From the NCBI GenBank assembly GCA_964554765.1, contig CAZKPS010000009.1, forward strand, positions 1-27,925: a stretch of DNA of 27,925 bases, written 5' to 3'. This DNA is from JAQBQZ01 sp964554765 (lineage in GTDB: Bacteria; Patescibacteriota; Minisyncoccia; Phycocordibacterales; CAIRYW01). Both the position numbers and the translations under genes were made by a program. Of this stretch, positions 21,875 to 27,925 are shown piece by piece (position 1 is the stretch's first letter; every line of letters begins with the position of its first letter). The notes under the pieces are model-generated. The model made no database searches, was not told the DNA's origin, and saw only the letters and a list, made by a program, of their open reading frames with translations.

Positions 21875-22951
21875 TTAGTTAGTAAGTTTTTCCGGTCCGA
21901 CTGCCCGGTCATACCTTCTGCCGTCGAACATAATCGTCGGTATTTTTATTGTTTTAATTGTGTTCTCTACGATGTCTTTCTGTTGAGCCAAGCTTTCTCG
22001 TACAATATCCGAGTTGGCAGTTTGCTGTATTTTGATCAGATCTTCTTTTGAATATCCAATTTCTGTTAGCCACGAAAGTATCACATCTTCCGCCTCCTTT
22101 CCAGTATAAATTGTATTGAATTTAATTTGGTAGTCGATGTTGTCGCTGTCTTTTCCAGTAAATATTCTTTCCAGAATCTGCCAGTCTGCTGGCGTATCTA
22201 TGGTAGACAGAGGGTGACGCTTTACCGCCTCTAAGTACGATGCAATCATTTTTGAATGAGGAAAACGATATCCATTAGTCTGTTTCTTATCGGGTATCGG
22301 ATACACCAAATAGGTGAGATTATACCTATCAGCAAAACCTGTGTCCTTGATATTGCCAAATAATTTGGCGCAAAATTTACAGCTCGGATCTATTATCTCA
22401 AGCGCAACAGTTTTGCTGGAATCATAAGGTTTGTAGTAGGTGTTGGATTCAGAAACAAATTCATTCGGGTTCCATTCTTTAAATCGATTTGGAATCATTG
22501 TGATTGTTTCTCCCAGAGTAAGAACACCATCTTTCGCCCACATAAGCACTTGCCCTTCTTTAACGGACAGCCAGAATCCAGGCTTTCCTGATGTGACACC
22601 ACACGCCTCTCCAGCCAATGAACATGATTCGGCGTTATTTGGATTGCATGTGTCGTAGACCAAGAGATTGAGTCCGCTGTTCAGCACGATAAGAAGACTC
22701 CATACACTTAGAATCACAAAAACTGAAGCAAAGACCCCGATCCAGCGGTCAAGAAACCTAGCGAGACGTGGTTTAGTGATGATGAATCTTCCCAGTAGTT
22801 TAGCTTTTGCTTCTTCCTGAAAATTAATATCGCATGGTCTGAAGGTCATTTTTCGAAGCGTGCACTTCCAAGCCTTTTTCGCCAAAGACCTGTAGCTGGC
22901 TGAAAAAATTCCCAAGATCGCGAAAATAATAAATGCTGCAATGCAAAACAT
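21875..22951 (-). CDS. two-helix membrane protein with an extracytoplasmic CxxC thioredoxin-like domain
   Basis: A 358-residue protein. Helices at about 1-17 and 70-97 flank a basic cytoplasmic loop with C30 and C40. The outer part has three cysteines near the membrane (C102, C110, C117), then a thioredoxin-fold core with C191-K-F-C194 (IIDPSCKFCAKLF) and a cis-Pro loop KIPTIMFDG near the end. The layout recalls DsbG/thiol-isomerase-like proteins but with long insertions, and I know no close named family. It starts 1 base after the cysteine desulfurase stop. A role in disulfide exchange or metal/thiol handling outside the membrane is inferred. Confidence 0.7.
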   Translation of the reverse strand: MFCIAAFIIFAILGIFSASYRSLAKKAWKCTLRKMTFRPCDINFQEEAKAKLLGRFIITKPRLARFLDRWIGVFASVFVILSVWSLLIVLNSGLNLLVYDTCNPNNAESCSLAGEACGVTSGKPGFWLSVKEGQVLMWAKDGVLTLGETITMIPNRFKEWNPNEFVSESNTYYKPYDSSKTVALEIIDPSCKFCAKLFGNIKDTGFADRYNLTYLVYPIPDKKQTNGYRFPHSKMIASYLEAVKRHPLSTIDTPADWQILERIFTGKDSDNIDYQIKFNTIYTGKEAEDVILSWLTEIGYSKEDLIKIQQTANSDIVRESLAQQKDIVENTIKTIKIPTIMFDGRRYDRAVGPEKLTN

Positions 22952-22952
22952 A

Positions 22953-24152
22953 TTATAAGTTAGTCATGATAGTTTGTAAGGTTTTTACGAATAAGTCGAC
23001 TTGCTCCTTCGTGTTGTTAAGTCCAAGGGATACCCGTACCAGTGGTGGGTATTTCTTCAAGTTCTTCAGGTAATAGTGGCAACAGAAATATCCGCTTCGA
23101 ACCATGATATTTTGTGCGGATAGAAAAATCGCTAAACGGTGAGCATCAATCTTGTCGGAGTAAAAGCTCACGATAGGACTAGGAGAACTATTAATGAGCT
23201 TCAATTCTGGAATCTTTGAGAGTTCATCAAAAAGAAACTGTGCAAGTTCCTCTTGGTAAATACTCGCATGGATGCCTTTCGGCTTGTAGTTCTTGAGCCA
23301 GTCAATCGAAGTGCAGAGGCCGACAATTCCGGCAAAATCCTGAAGGCCGATTTCAAGCCTGCTACTCAAATCATCTGGATCGGATATTAGAGAGTAGGTT
23401 TTTGCCTCCACATCTTCCACCATTCCTCCGCCGATGAATCCGATATCGAGAACTTTAAGAAGAGATTTCTTGATGACTATTATTCCAAGACTAGGTCCAT
23501 ACATTTTGTGGCCGGAAAAGAACAAAGCGTCAAAGTCACTTTCACAGATAATTTTTTGATTGTGGCTCACGCCTTGGGCGGCATCAACAAGAACTATCCC
23601 TCCCGACTCATGAACAGTCTTAGCAATATCTTTTAGATTAATTAACTCGCGACCGTCTATATTGGACATGCTGTTTAGAACCACGATTGCTCCGGACAGA
23701 CCATCCTTCTCGTACACCAGTGATCCGTCTACTGAACGCTGAAGCACGGTGCGCGGAACATTCAATCTCTTTGCGACAGTCATTGTTGGTAAGAACACCG
23801 AGTTATGTTCAATGTCGGAAGTTACAATTTGCTTGAACTTTGGTGGTAATTGAGTGAGTACCAAATTCAGACCATAAGTGGTGTTAAGAGTGAATGCCAC
23901 TGCATATTCGGAAGGTGCCTTACCTACAAATGACAGCACTTTTTTTCTTGTTTCTCGTATTTTTTCATCCAATTTTATACCCCAGTCGTACTTAACGCGT
24001 CCTCCACACGAATTATATTCGTGGTAATACTCATCTATTGCATCGATGACTTGTTGAGGTCGCAATGTCTGACAGGCTGAATCGAGATAGACGGTTTTTT
24101 CGTCTAAATAGGTGAGGTCAGATATTTTTTTATTATCAGTTGATGTTTGCAT
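22953..24152 (-). CDS. class V aminotransferase, SufS-like cysteine desulfurase
   Basis: A 399-residue PLP enzyme. H116 (SDIEHNSV) stacks on the cofactor, D190 (LVDAAQGVSH) pairs with its nitrogen, and K216 (SGHKMYGP) is the Schiff-base lysine. The active-site loop is R352-S-G-Y-F-C357-C358, as in SufS/CsdA group II desulfurases, which release sulfur from cysteine as a persulfide. No SufB, SufD, SufU or IscU scaffold is nearby. It sits, with gaps of only 2 and 1 bases, between two thioredoxin-fold genes, so it is likely co-expressed with them; a role in supplying sulfur to thiol or metal chemistry is a possibility. Confidence 0.9.
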   Translation of the reverse strand: MQTSTDNKKISDLTYLDEKTVYLDSACQTLRPQQVIDAIDEYYHEYNSCGGRVKYDWGIKLDEKIRETRKKVLSFVGKAPSEYAVAFTLNTTYGLNLVLTQLPPKFKQIVTSDIEHNSVFLPTMTVAKRLNVPRTVLQRSVDGSLVYEKDGLSGAIVVLNSMSNIDGRELINLKDIAKTVHESGGIVLVDAAQGVSHNQKIICESDFDALFFSGHKMYGPSLGIIVIKKSLLKVLDIGFIGGGMVEDVEAKTYSLISDPDDLSSRLEIGLQDFAGIVGLCTSIDWLKNYKPKGIHASIYQEELAQFLFDELSKIPELKLINSSPSPIVSFYSDKIDAHRLAIFLSAQNIMVRSGYFCCHYYLKNLKKYPPLVRVSLGLNNTKEQVDLFVKTLQTIMTNL

Positions 24153-24154
24153 AA

Positions 24155-24889
24155 TTATTTTTCTTGCAAAGCTTGCTCAATGAGTGCTTTAACTGAAGTG
24201 TAAGGTTGTGCACCTGATAGTGGATATTTCTTGTCGTTTGATCCTACGACAATGCTCCACGGTGTGCCGTTGCCTCCGGTTGCTTGAGCATTCTGCACAT
24301 GCTCCTCAATTTTTTTTGCGTATCTACCGCTCGTGAGACATTCATTGAATTTGGTTGTATCTAGACCAACGTATTGAGCGATTTTTGGCAGTTCGGCTGG
24401 GTCTAACCCATTGTTTGCCGGAGTAACTTCCATAAGCCTGTCCAAGTATGACCAGAACTTATCATTGCCCCCGATCTCCGCGGCACACTCTGTAGCTTCC
24501 GATTCTTTTCGTGCTTTTGAGTGCAATTGATCTAGAGGAAAATGTCTATAAACCCAAGCGACTTTGCCGTCTTTCCCTTCGATATCCATGACCTGCTTCA
24601 TGGTGTCGTGAAAACGCTTGCAGAACGGACATTCCGTATCCGAGTATTCCACAATTTTTACAGGAGCGTTAGGATTGCCACGTATATGATCCTTCGACGT
24701 TATCGGCGCCATCTTTTCGAGGTCGCCAGTTTGTTGTTGTGCAACTTGGGGCTGTTGCGGAATATTAGCTGTAGTTGGAGTTTTCCCACCGCTGTAGATT
24801 ACTGCGCCAGCAATGATGACTCCGGCAATAACCACAGCTATGGGCATTGCCAGTGTATTTTTTTGAGTTGTTTGATTGTTTTCTTCCAT
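24155..24889 (-). CDS. membrane-anchored DsbA-like thiol oxidoreductase
   Basis: A 244-residue protein: an N-terminal membrane helix (14-33), a Gln/Pro/Thr linker (36-55), then a DsbA/thioredoxin_4 domain with active site C87-P-F-C90 (EYSDTECPFCKRF) and a cis-Pro loop GNGTPWSIVV. Two further cysteines (ATECAAEIGG and FNECLTSG) lie in the helical insertion and may form a structural disulfide. It would oxidise or shuffle cysteines of exported proteins. It is the first gene of the tightly packed desulfurase/isomerase run; a TATATC sequence lies 4 bases before its ATG. Confidence 0.92.
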   Translation of the reverse strand: MEENNQTTQKNTLAMPIAVVIAGVIIAGAVIYSGGKTPTTANIPQQPQVAQQQTGDLEKMAPITSKDHIRGNPNAPVKIVEYSDTECPFCKRFHDTMKQVMDIEGKDGKVAWVYRHFPLDQLHSKARKESEATECAAEIGGNDKFWSYLDRLMEVTPANNGLDPAELPKIAQYVGLDTTKFNECLTSGRYAKKIEEHVQNAQATGGNGTPWSIVVGSNDKKYPLSGAQPYTSVKALIEQALQEK

Positions 24890-24957
24890 AGTGATATAAA
24901 ATTACATTAATAAATCAACATCGAAAAATCGATGCGGAATTTAGAAGCTACTTATCA

Positions 24958-25371
24958 CTAGAAAAGTTTTGGATTTAAAATGCCTCTCGAAAAAGCTTCC
25001 TTGAGAGGATTGAATATAGGAACCCTATTTAAATAAAAAGGATTTACGTACTTCTCAATTCGAGGTTTCTTAAATAAATAAGGCGTATTCAAAAATCTTA
25101 ATGCTAGCAAAACAAGGAGAGAGAGGATCACGGAGAGGATGGATAGAGTATCTTTTGCAGGAAGTGTCGTGAACATACTCTGCCATTCCTGAATATGCTC
25201 CATTGGATTCAGTTGGCAGATCACTATTGAATGACCGCTGAATGGACAGTTTGCCTTCCCGTTCATCATACTCATATCCATGCTCATCTGTGAAAGACCA
25301 AAAAGGAAAATCCACACTATGGGAATGAGGATAAAGAGTTTTGCAATTTTCTGTAAGACATCAATAAACAT
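24958..25371 (-). CDS. Met-rich small membrane protein
   Basis: A 137-residue protein with membrane helices at about 9-28 and 75-92. Between them is an outer loop rich in metal-binding side chains: LSQMSMDMSMMNGKANCPFSGHS, of which the Met-x-Met series (M29, M31, M33, M35, M36), C42, H46 and C52 could bind copper or another soft metal. The C-terminal tail is basic and cytoplasmic. I recall similar short proteins in CPR genomes but no named family. It heads the leftward redox and metal block and has an extended -10 box 9 bases before its ATG. Metal sensing or scavenging is inferred. Confidence 0.72.
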   Translation of the reverse strand: MFIDVLQKIAKLFILIPIVWIFLFGLSQMSMDMSMMNGKANCPFSGHSIVICQLNPMEHIQEWQSMFTTLPAKDTLSILSVILSLLVLLALRFLNTPYLFKKPRIEKYVNPFYLNRVPIFNPLKEAFSRGILNPKLF

Positions 25372-25380
25372 ATGGTATAT

Positions 25381-25389
25381 ATTTTATCA
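25381..25389 (-). promoter_or_regulatory. extended -10 (TGATAAAAT) of the Met-rich protein gene
   Basis: On the minus strand TAAAAT ends 9 bases before the ATG at 25371. It would start the leftward redox and metal block. Confidence 0.45.
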
Positions 25390-25474
25390 GAATTTGTAGC
25401 TAAAGTAAATTAAGTGTTCAGTTAAATGTGTTTAGTGGGTTCGTCAACAACTTTCTTTATTATGAATTTTTAGA

Positions 25475-25480
25475 TATAAT
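25475..25480 (+). promoter_or_regulatory. -10 box of the NYN gene
   Basis: TATAAT ends 7 bases before the ATG at 25488, implying a near-leaderless message and ruling against the upstream start at 25428. Confidence 0.6.
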
Positions 25481-25487
25481 CTCCAAC

Positions 25488-26129
25488 ATGCGGACAAATG
25501 CGTACATTGATGCTTCAAATCTTTTTTACGGAGGCAAAAAATCCCTAGGTTGGAGTATTGATTATAAAAAACTACATGACTATTTGGAGGAGAAGTACCA
25601 AGTTTCTCAGGTCTATTTTTTCGGTGGTGTTGAAATACACAAATTCCCTTTTGATTATCTAGCTAGTGAGACAGTTCCAATTAAAGACCTTGAAAAATAT
25701 CTTGTTGATTTAATTAAAGAAAAAGGTGACAAACTGACCGAAGCTGAATTGAAGCTATTGGACCGACATTTGAAGCGTGTTCGTTTTTATATCAAGATTG
25801 AAAAGTTTGGTTACAATCTTATTTTGAAACCCGTAAAAACTTTTTACGATGCAGAAGGTTTGCCTATCAGAAAGGCAAACTGTGATGTTGATATGGCATT
25901 TTATTTAATGCGTGATAGGAATTCTTTTGAACGAACACTGATCCTTTCTGGTGATGGAGATTTTCTTCCTGTATTAAAATTCTTGAAAGAAAACAAAAAA
26001 GAAGTACTCGTTCTTGCTCGTGCAAATCGTACAGCTCGAGAAATGAAAAGATTTGCTGGTGATAAATTCCTAGATTTTGAATATCTTCGTGAACGCTTGA
26101 AAAGAACCGATATTGGAGATGACCTATAA
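25488..26129 (+). CDS. NYN-domain (DUF88/LabA-like) predicted RNase
   Basis: A 213-residue PIN-like NYN protein. The acidic active-site residues are D8 (YIDASNLF), D133 and D135 (NCDVDMAF) and the SGDGDF loop (154-159). Such proteins bind one metal ion and are predicted to cut RNA. A charged helical insertion (about 62-98) and a basic C-terminus complete it. I use the ATG at 25488, which opens directly with the first strand and follows a -10 box by 7 bases; an upstream start at 25428 would place the promoter inside the gene. It stands alone between two leftward blocks. Confidence 0.9.
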   Translation: MRTNAYIDASNLFYGGKKSLGWSIDYKKLHDYLEEKYQVSQVYFFGGVEIHKFPFDYLASETVPIKDLEKYLVDLIKEKGDKLTEAELKLLDRHLKRVRFYIKIEKFGYNLILKPVKTFYDAEGLPIRKANCDVDMAFYLMRDRNSFERTLILSGDGDFLPVLKFLKENKKEVLVLARANRTAREMKRFAGDKFLDFEYLRERLKRTDIGDDL

Positions 26130-26140
26130 CCTATAACAGA

Positions 26141-26167
26141 GAAAGGCACCCATTTAGGATGCCTTTC
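26141..26167. terminator. inverted repeat after the NYN gene, possible terminator
   Basis: GAAAGGCACCC pairs with GGATGCCTTTC (one mismatch) over an ATTTA loop, 12 bases after the stop. There is no T-run after it on either strand, so its termination strength is uncertain. Confidence 0.5.
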
Positions 26168-26228
26168 AGGTCTGATATAACTAGTATAGCAGGTCTTAGT
26201 TTCTAGTCAATAGTTATCCACAGTCCGT

Positions 26229-26405
26229 TTATTTACCGGCAAAAGGCTGAGTATTATCGCCCTTATTTGAGAAATAGAAGGAAGATGCTGCTATCGCCAA
26301 AATCATAAATTGATCTACTGGCAACTTCCCTATTATGAACCCAGCACATGCGGTAATTGTTAACAAAACGAAGACGGTTTTTGATGCTGATTGAAAGATT
26401 TGCAT
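26229..26405 (-). CDS. small two-helix membrane protein, holin-like
   Basis: A 58-residue protein with two hydrophobic helices (about 9-23 and 29-44: TVFVLLTITACAGFIIG and QFMILAIAASSFYF) and a short polar tail. I take the ATG at 26405, 4 bases after the amidase stop; a start at 26453 would overlap the amidase. Size, topology and position right after an endolysin-type amidase fit a phage holin, but no family is recognised. Confidence 0.6.
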   Translation of the reverse strand: MQIFQSASKTVFVLLTITACAGFIIGKLPVDQFMILAIAASSFYFSNKGDNTQPFAGK

Positions 26406-26409
26406 AATT

Positions 26410-27015
26410 TTATAATTGATTAAGTAAGCTAATAATTTGAGTCTTGATTGCATCCTTATTTGGGGTCACTGATGCAAATAATCGCTTGAGTAGTTCCGTT
26501 CGGACTTTCTCGGGCTTTTCTTTGTAGTCTGAAATATCTCCGTGAATAATTATATTTTTCTCATCGAGAACAAATGATGTATCAGGATTATTTTCAAAAG
26601 ATTTCACAAGTTCAGTTAGTGCTTGATACTGCCATTCGGTTATATCATTTTCATTCGGTTCGACTGTACCGTCCTGATCTACGTCATACCCTGCGGCAAG
26701 TTCAATACCTATTGTGTATTGATTCGGATTTACCCATGAACCGTCAAGATTCTTTCTCATGACTCTTTTTGCTCGGTCGTTTGGGTTACTTATTATCCCT
26801 GCGTGCCATGCAATGTCAGTTATTTTCACTAGCTGAGTGATTTCACCTTCATTTCTACCAATAACAAAATGTGACGAAGACCTGTTCGGTCTGTTTGCAT
26901 TTGAGAGCCAACTTACAGCTCCGTTATAAGCTCCGAGTGTAAAATGCAGGACAACAACACCTTTCTTTGTGGGACCAGGTGTGTAGTTTGGTGTTTGTAA
27001 AAATTGTATATTCAT
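26410..27015 (-). CDS. phage-type N-acetylmuramoyl-L-alanine amidase (Amidase_2) with an EF-hand-like loop
   Basis: A 201-residue Amidase_2 enzyme, which cuts the bond between muramic acid and the peptide. H24 (VVLHFTLG), SSHFVIGRNEGEI (47-59), H71 (AWHAG), E105 (IGIELA) and H158 (IIIHGDIS) are in the expected places. The third zinc ligand, normally Asp in K-x-D-P, reads K165-E-K-P168, so it is changed or supplied by Glu166. An insertion at 111-122, D-V-D-Q-D-G-T-V-E-P-N-E, fits a 12-residue EF-hand calcium loop exactly. There is no signal peptide, as expected for a holin-dependent endolysin. It lies 3 bases after an XhlA-like gene. Confidence 0.9.
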   Translation of the reverse strand: MNIQFLQTPNYTPGPTKKGVVVLHFTLGAYNGAVSWLSNANRPNRSSSHFVIGRNEGEITQLVKITDIAWHAGIISNPNDRAKRVMRKNLDGSWVNPNQYTIGIELAAGYDVDQDGTVEPNENDITEWQYQALTELVKSFENNPDTSFVLDEKNIIIHGDISDYKEKPEKVRTELLKRLFASVTPNKDAIKTQIISLLNQL

Positions 27016-27018
27016 AAA

Positions 27019-27207
27019 TTACTTAATCATTAAGTTAATAATCCCAGTGATTAATCCTGCAATGGAAGCCGAAGAAACAATCCAGAAAAACTTCATTATC
27101 CATTCTTGGTTTGTCTTCACGACAGCAAGACTCTCCTGAATGTGACTCAGATGATTTTCTTTGATTTCTTTTATTTGATTTTCGATTGTTTCGATTCGCT
27201 TTTCCAT
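27019..27207 (-). CDS. XhlA-like phage membrane protein
   Basis: A 62-residue protein: a heptad-patterned helix (about 1-35, KRIETIENQIKEIKENHL) followed by one membrane helix (39-60). This is the build of XhlA/haemolysin-type proteins, which sit in phage lysis cassettes and help holin and amidase act at the membrane. The gene ends 3 bases before the amidase start, supporting that role. Confidence 0.7.
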   Translation of the reverse strand: MEKRIETIENQIKEIKENHLSHIQESLAVVKTNQEWIMKFFWIVSSASIAGLITGIINLMIK

Positions 27208-27264
27208 AAGTTTTTAAATGAAGGACGTTTGCACTGTTTTGTTTAATATGGATACATAGAGTGC

Positions 27265-27420
27265 ATGTACTACGTCGTTTTACTATGTATCCTGCTTTTT
27301 ATATTCGTATTCATTGGCGGTGCTTTGCTCGGCTTGGTTGGTATTGTAGTCGGAGCTATTCTTGCTTTCATGGTGACTGCTGGTTTAGCTGTTCTGCTGG
27401 CGTACTTAGGAATTGGTTAA
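27265..27420 (+). CDS. 51-residue glycine-rich hydrophobic membrane peptide
   Basis: ATG at 27265 to TAA at 27418-27420 gives a 51-residue protein (start MYYVVLLCILLF, end AYLGIG) that is hydrophobic throughout, with two membrane segments and Gly/Ala motifs (GGALLGLVG, AGLAVLLAYLG). It has no charged residue, as in small pore-forming or toxin peptides. It lies opposite the leftward lysis genes and overlaps the 3' end of the gene at 27368 by 53 bases. TTGCAC (27229-27234) and a weak TACATA (27253-27258) could be a promoter. It may be a holin, a toxin-like peptide or a chance frame. Confidence 0.45.
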   Translation: MYYVVLLCILLFIFVFIGGALLGLVGIVVGAILAFMVTAGLAVLLAYLGIG

Positions 27421-27925
27421 TTGCCTTTGTACCTTGCGAGTTTAGGATCTGAACCCAATACTTCGCAGCGTTAAGCGAGCCTATTTCCGTTAATTTTTCG
27501 GCTAGTTTAGCTTTCTGTACGGCTTGTAGCGTGTTGAACCACGTACTGTTGAGCATCGATGTCAGACCGACAGCGATACTTCCACCCGTAAGCGATCCGA
27601 GGACAGTTCCTGCAGGACCAGCAACAAATGTTCCGGCTGTACCACCTGCTGTAGCACCACTACTTCCTACAATTGTGTTGAACCACGAGATAAGTGGTCG
27701 AGCTTCTCTACGCTTTGCAGTCTCATCAAGAACATCAAATAGTTTCGAGTTCAAACTGTAGACTTTATTTATTTTTTCGTAGTCGGGATTATTTGTGTTA
27801 AGCAAATCTCTTATCGCACCGTCAATTTTTCTAACTTGTGAAAGTGTATTGTTGTCATCAACTGTCTTGATACTCTTTCTTGTCTCGTACACAACATTTC
27901 CATAATCCTGTGCGAGTTCACGAAG
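27368..27925 (-). CDS. C-terminal part of a phage-like hypothetical protein
   Basis: The minus-strand frame is open from the window edge to a stop at 27368-27370, so the gene starts outside; a GTG at 27892 is not a reason to start it there. The visible 185 residues have a helical region (RELAQDYGNVVYETRKS, then VRKIDGAIRDLLN), a Gly/Ala/Thr-rich hydrophobic stretch (SSGATAGGTAGTFVAGPAG and on) and a helical tail. The hydrophobic glycine-rich part recalls membrane-insertion or tail-associated segments of phage proteins. It is the most upstream gene of the leftward lysis module. No family is recognised. Confidence 0.6.
   Translation of the reverse strand, partial: LRELAQDYGNVVYETRKSIKTVDDNNTLSQVRKIDGAIRDLLNTNNPDYEKINKVYSLNSKLFDVLDETAKRREARPLISWFNTIVGSSGATAGGTAGTFVAGPAGTVLGSLTGGSIAVGLTSMLNSTWFNTLQAVQKAKLAEKLTEIGSLNAAKYWVQILNSQGTKAINQFLSTPAEQLNQQSP

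Noticed and set aside
26214..26222. DnaA-box consensus TTATCCACA, with a second one reversed at 16595-16603
   Set aside because: Single isolated boxes without a cluster, AT-rich unwinding element or dnaA/dnaN genes; not evidence of an origin.

Overview
The window reads as a piece of a small, AT-rich bacterial genome, most likely a member of the Candidate Phyla Radiation (Patescibacteria). This is an inference. It rests on short genes, very few Shine-Dalgarno sites, many start codons only 6-9 bases after a clear TATAAT-type -10 box (leaderless or near-leaderless transcripts), and typical small families (UPF0213 GIY-YIG, EngB, YciB, DUF1905, DUF1801, NYN). A 10-base N run marks a scaffold join at 2779-2788. 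I found no rRNA, tRNA or CRISPR array.

Layout. (1) 1-4111 (+) is a tightly packed restriction-modification island: the end of a Dam-like methylase, a PD-(D/E)XK endonuclease, a GmrSD-type DUF262/DUF1524 nuclease, a second DNA methylase broken only by the N run, a second PD-(D/E)XK nuclease and a Nudix hydrolase, with genes touching or overlapping. 4205-5401 adds an unusual fusion of an McrB-like N-terminal region with a NucS-like nuclease. (2) 5.4-13.0 kb is ordinary housekeeping and accessory sequence: DUF1801, DUF1905, rhodanese, an aquaporin, a VIT-family metal transporter, EngB, a PQ-loop-like membrane protein, a YgjP-like metallopeptidase, YciB, GIY-YIG and an ABC-F ATPase, then a possible amidoligase-like enzyme (13.0-14.1 kb). 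(3) 14.1-16.7 kb is a recombination module: a solitary minus-strand gene bracketed by a 46-base direct repeat, a hairpin-rich non-coding stretch, a small HTH protein, a tyrosine recombinase and a structured leader. A recurrent ACTCCCACA motif sits in the likely promoters of both the HTH gene and the recombinase. (4) 16.7-25.4 kb (-) is a long co-directional envelope, redox and metal block: a Met-rich membrane protein, two DsbA-like and one larger CxxC thioredoxin-fold protein, a cysteine desulfurase, a SurA-N-like chaperone, a zinc-ribbon protein, a P1B-2 (Zn/Cd/Pb) ATPase and an M23 peptidase. (5) 25.5-26.1 kb (+) is an NYN nuclease. (6) 26.2-27.9 kb (-) is a phage-type lysis module: small membrane protein, amidase, XhlA-like protein and a partial structural-like protein.

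How they fit. The first 5.4 kb is a defence island. The 14-25 kb region looks like an integrase-linked insertion carrying metal export and extracytoplasmic thiol handling. Three solitary hypothetical genes (5825, 10980, 14213) share the same promoter build, TTGAYT-N16-TATAAT-like, and each ends at its own terminator, which sets them apart from the leaderless housekeeping genes.
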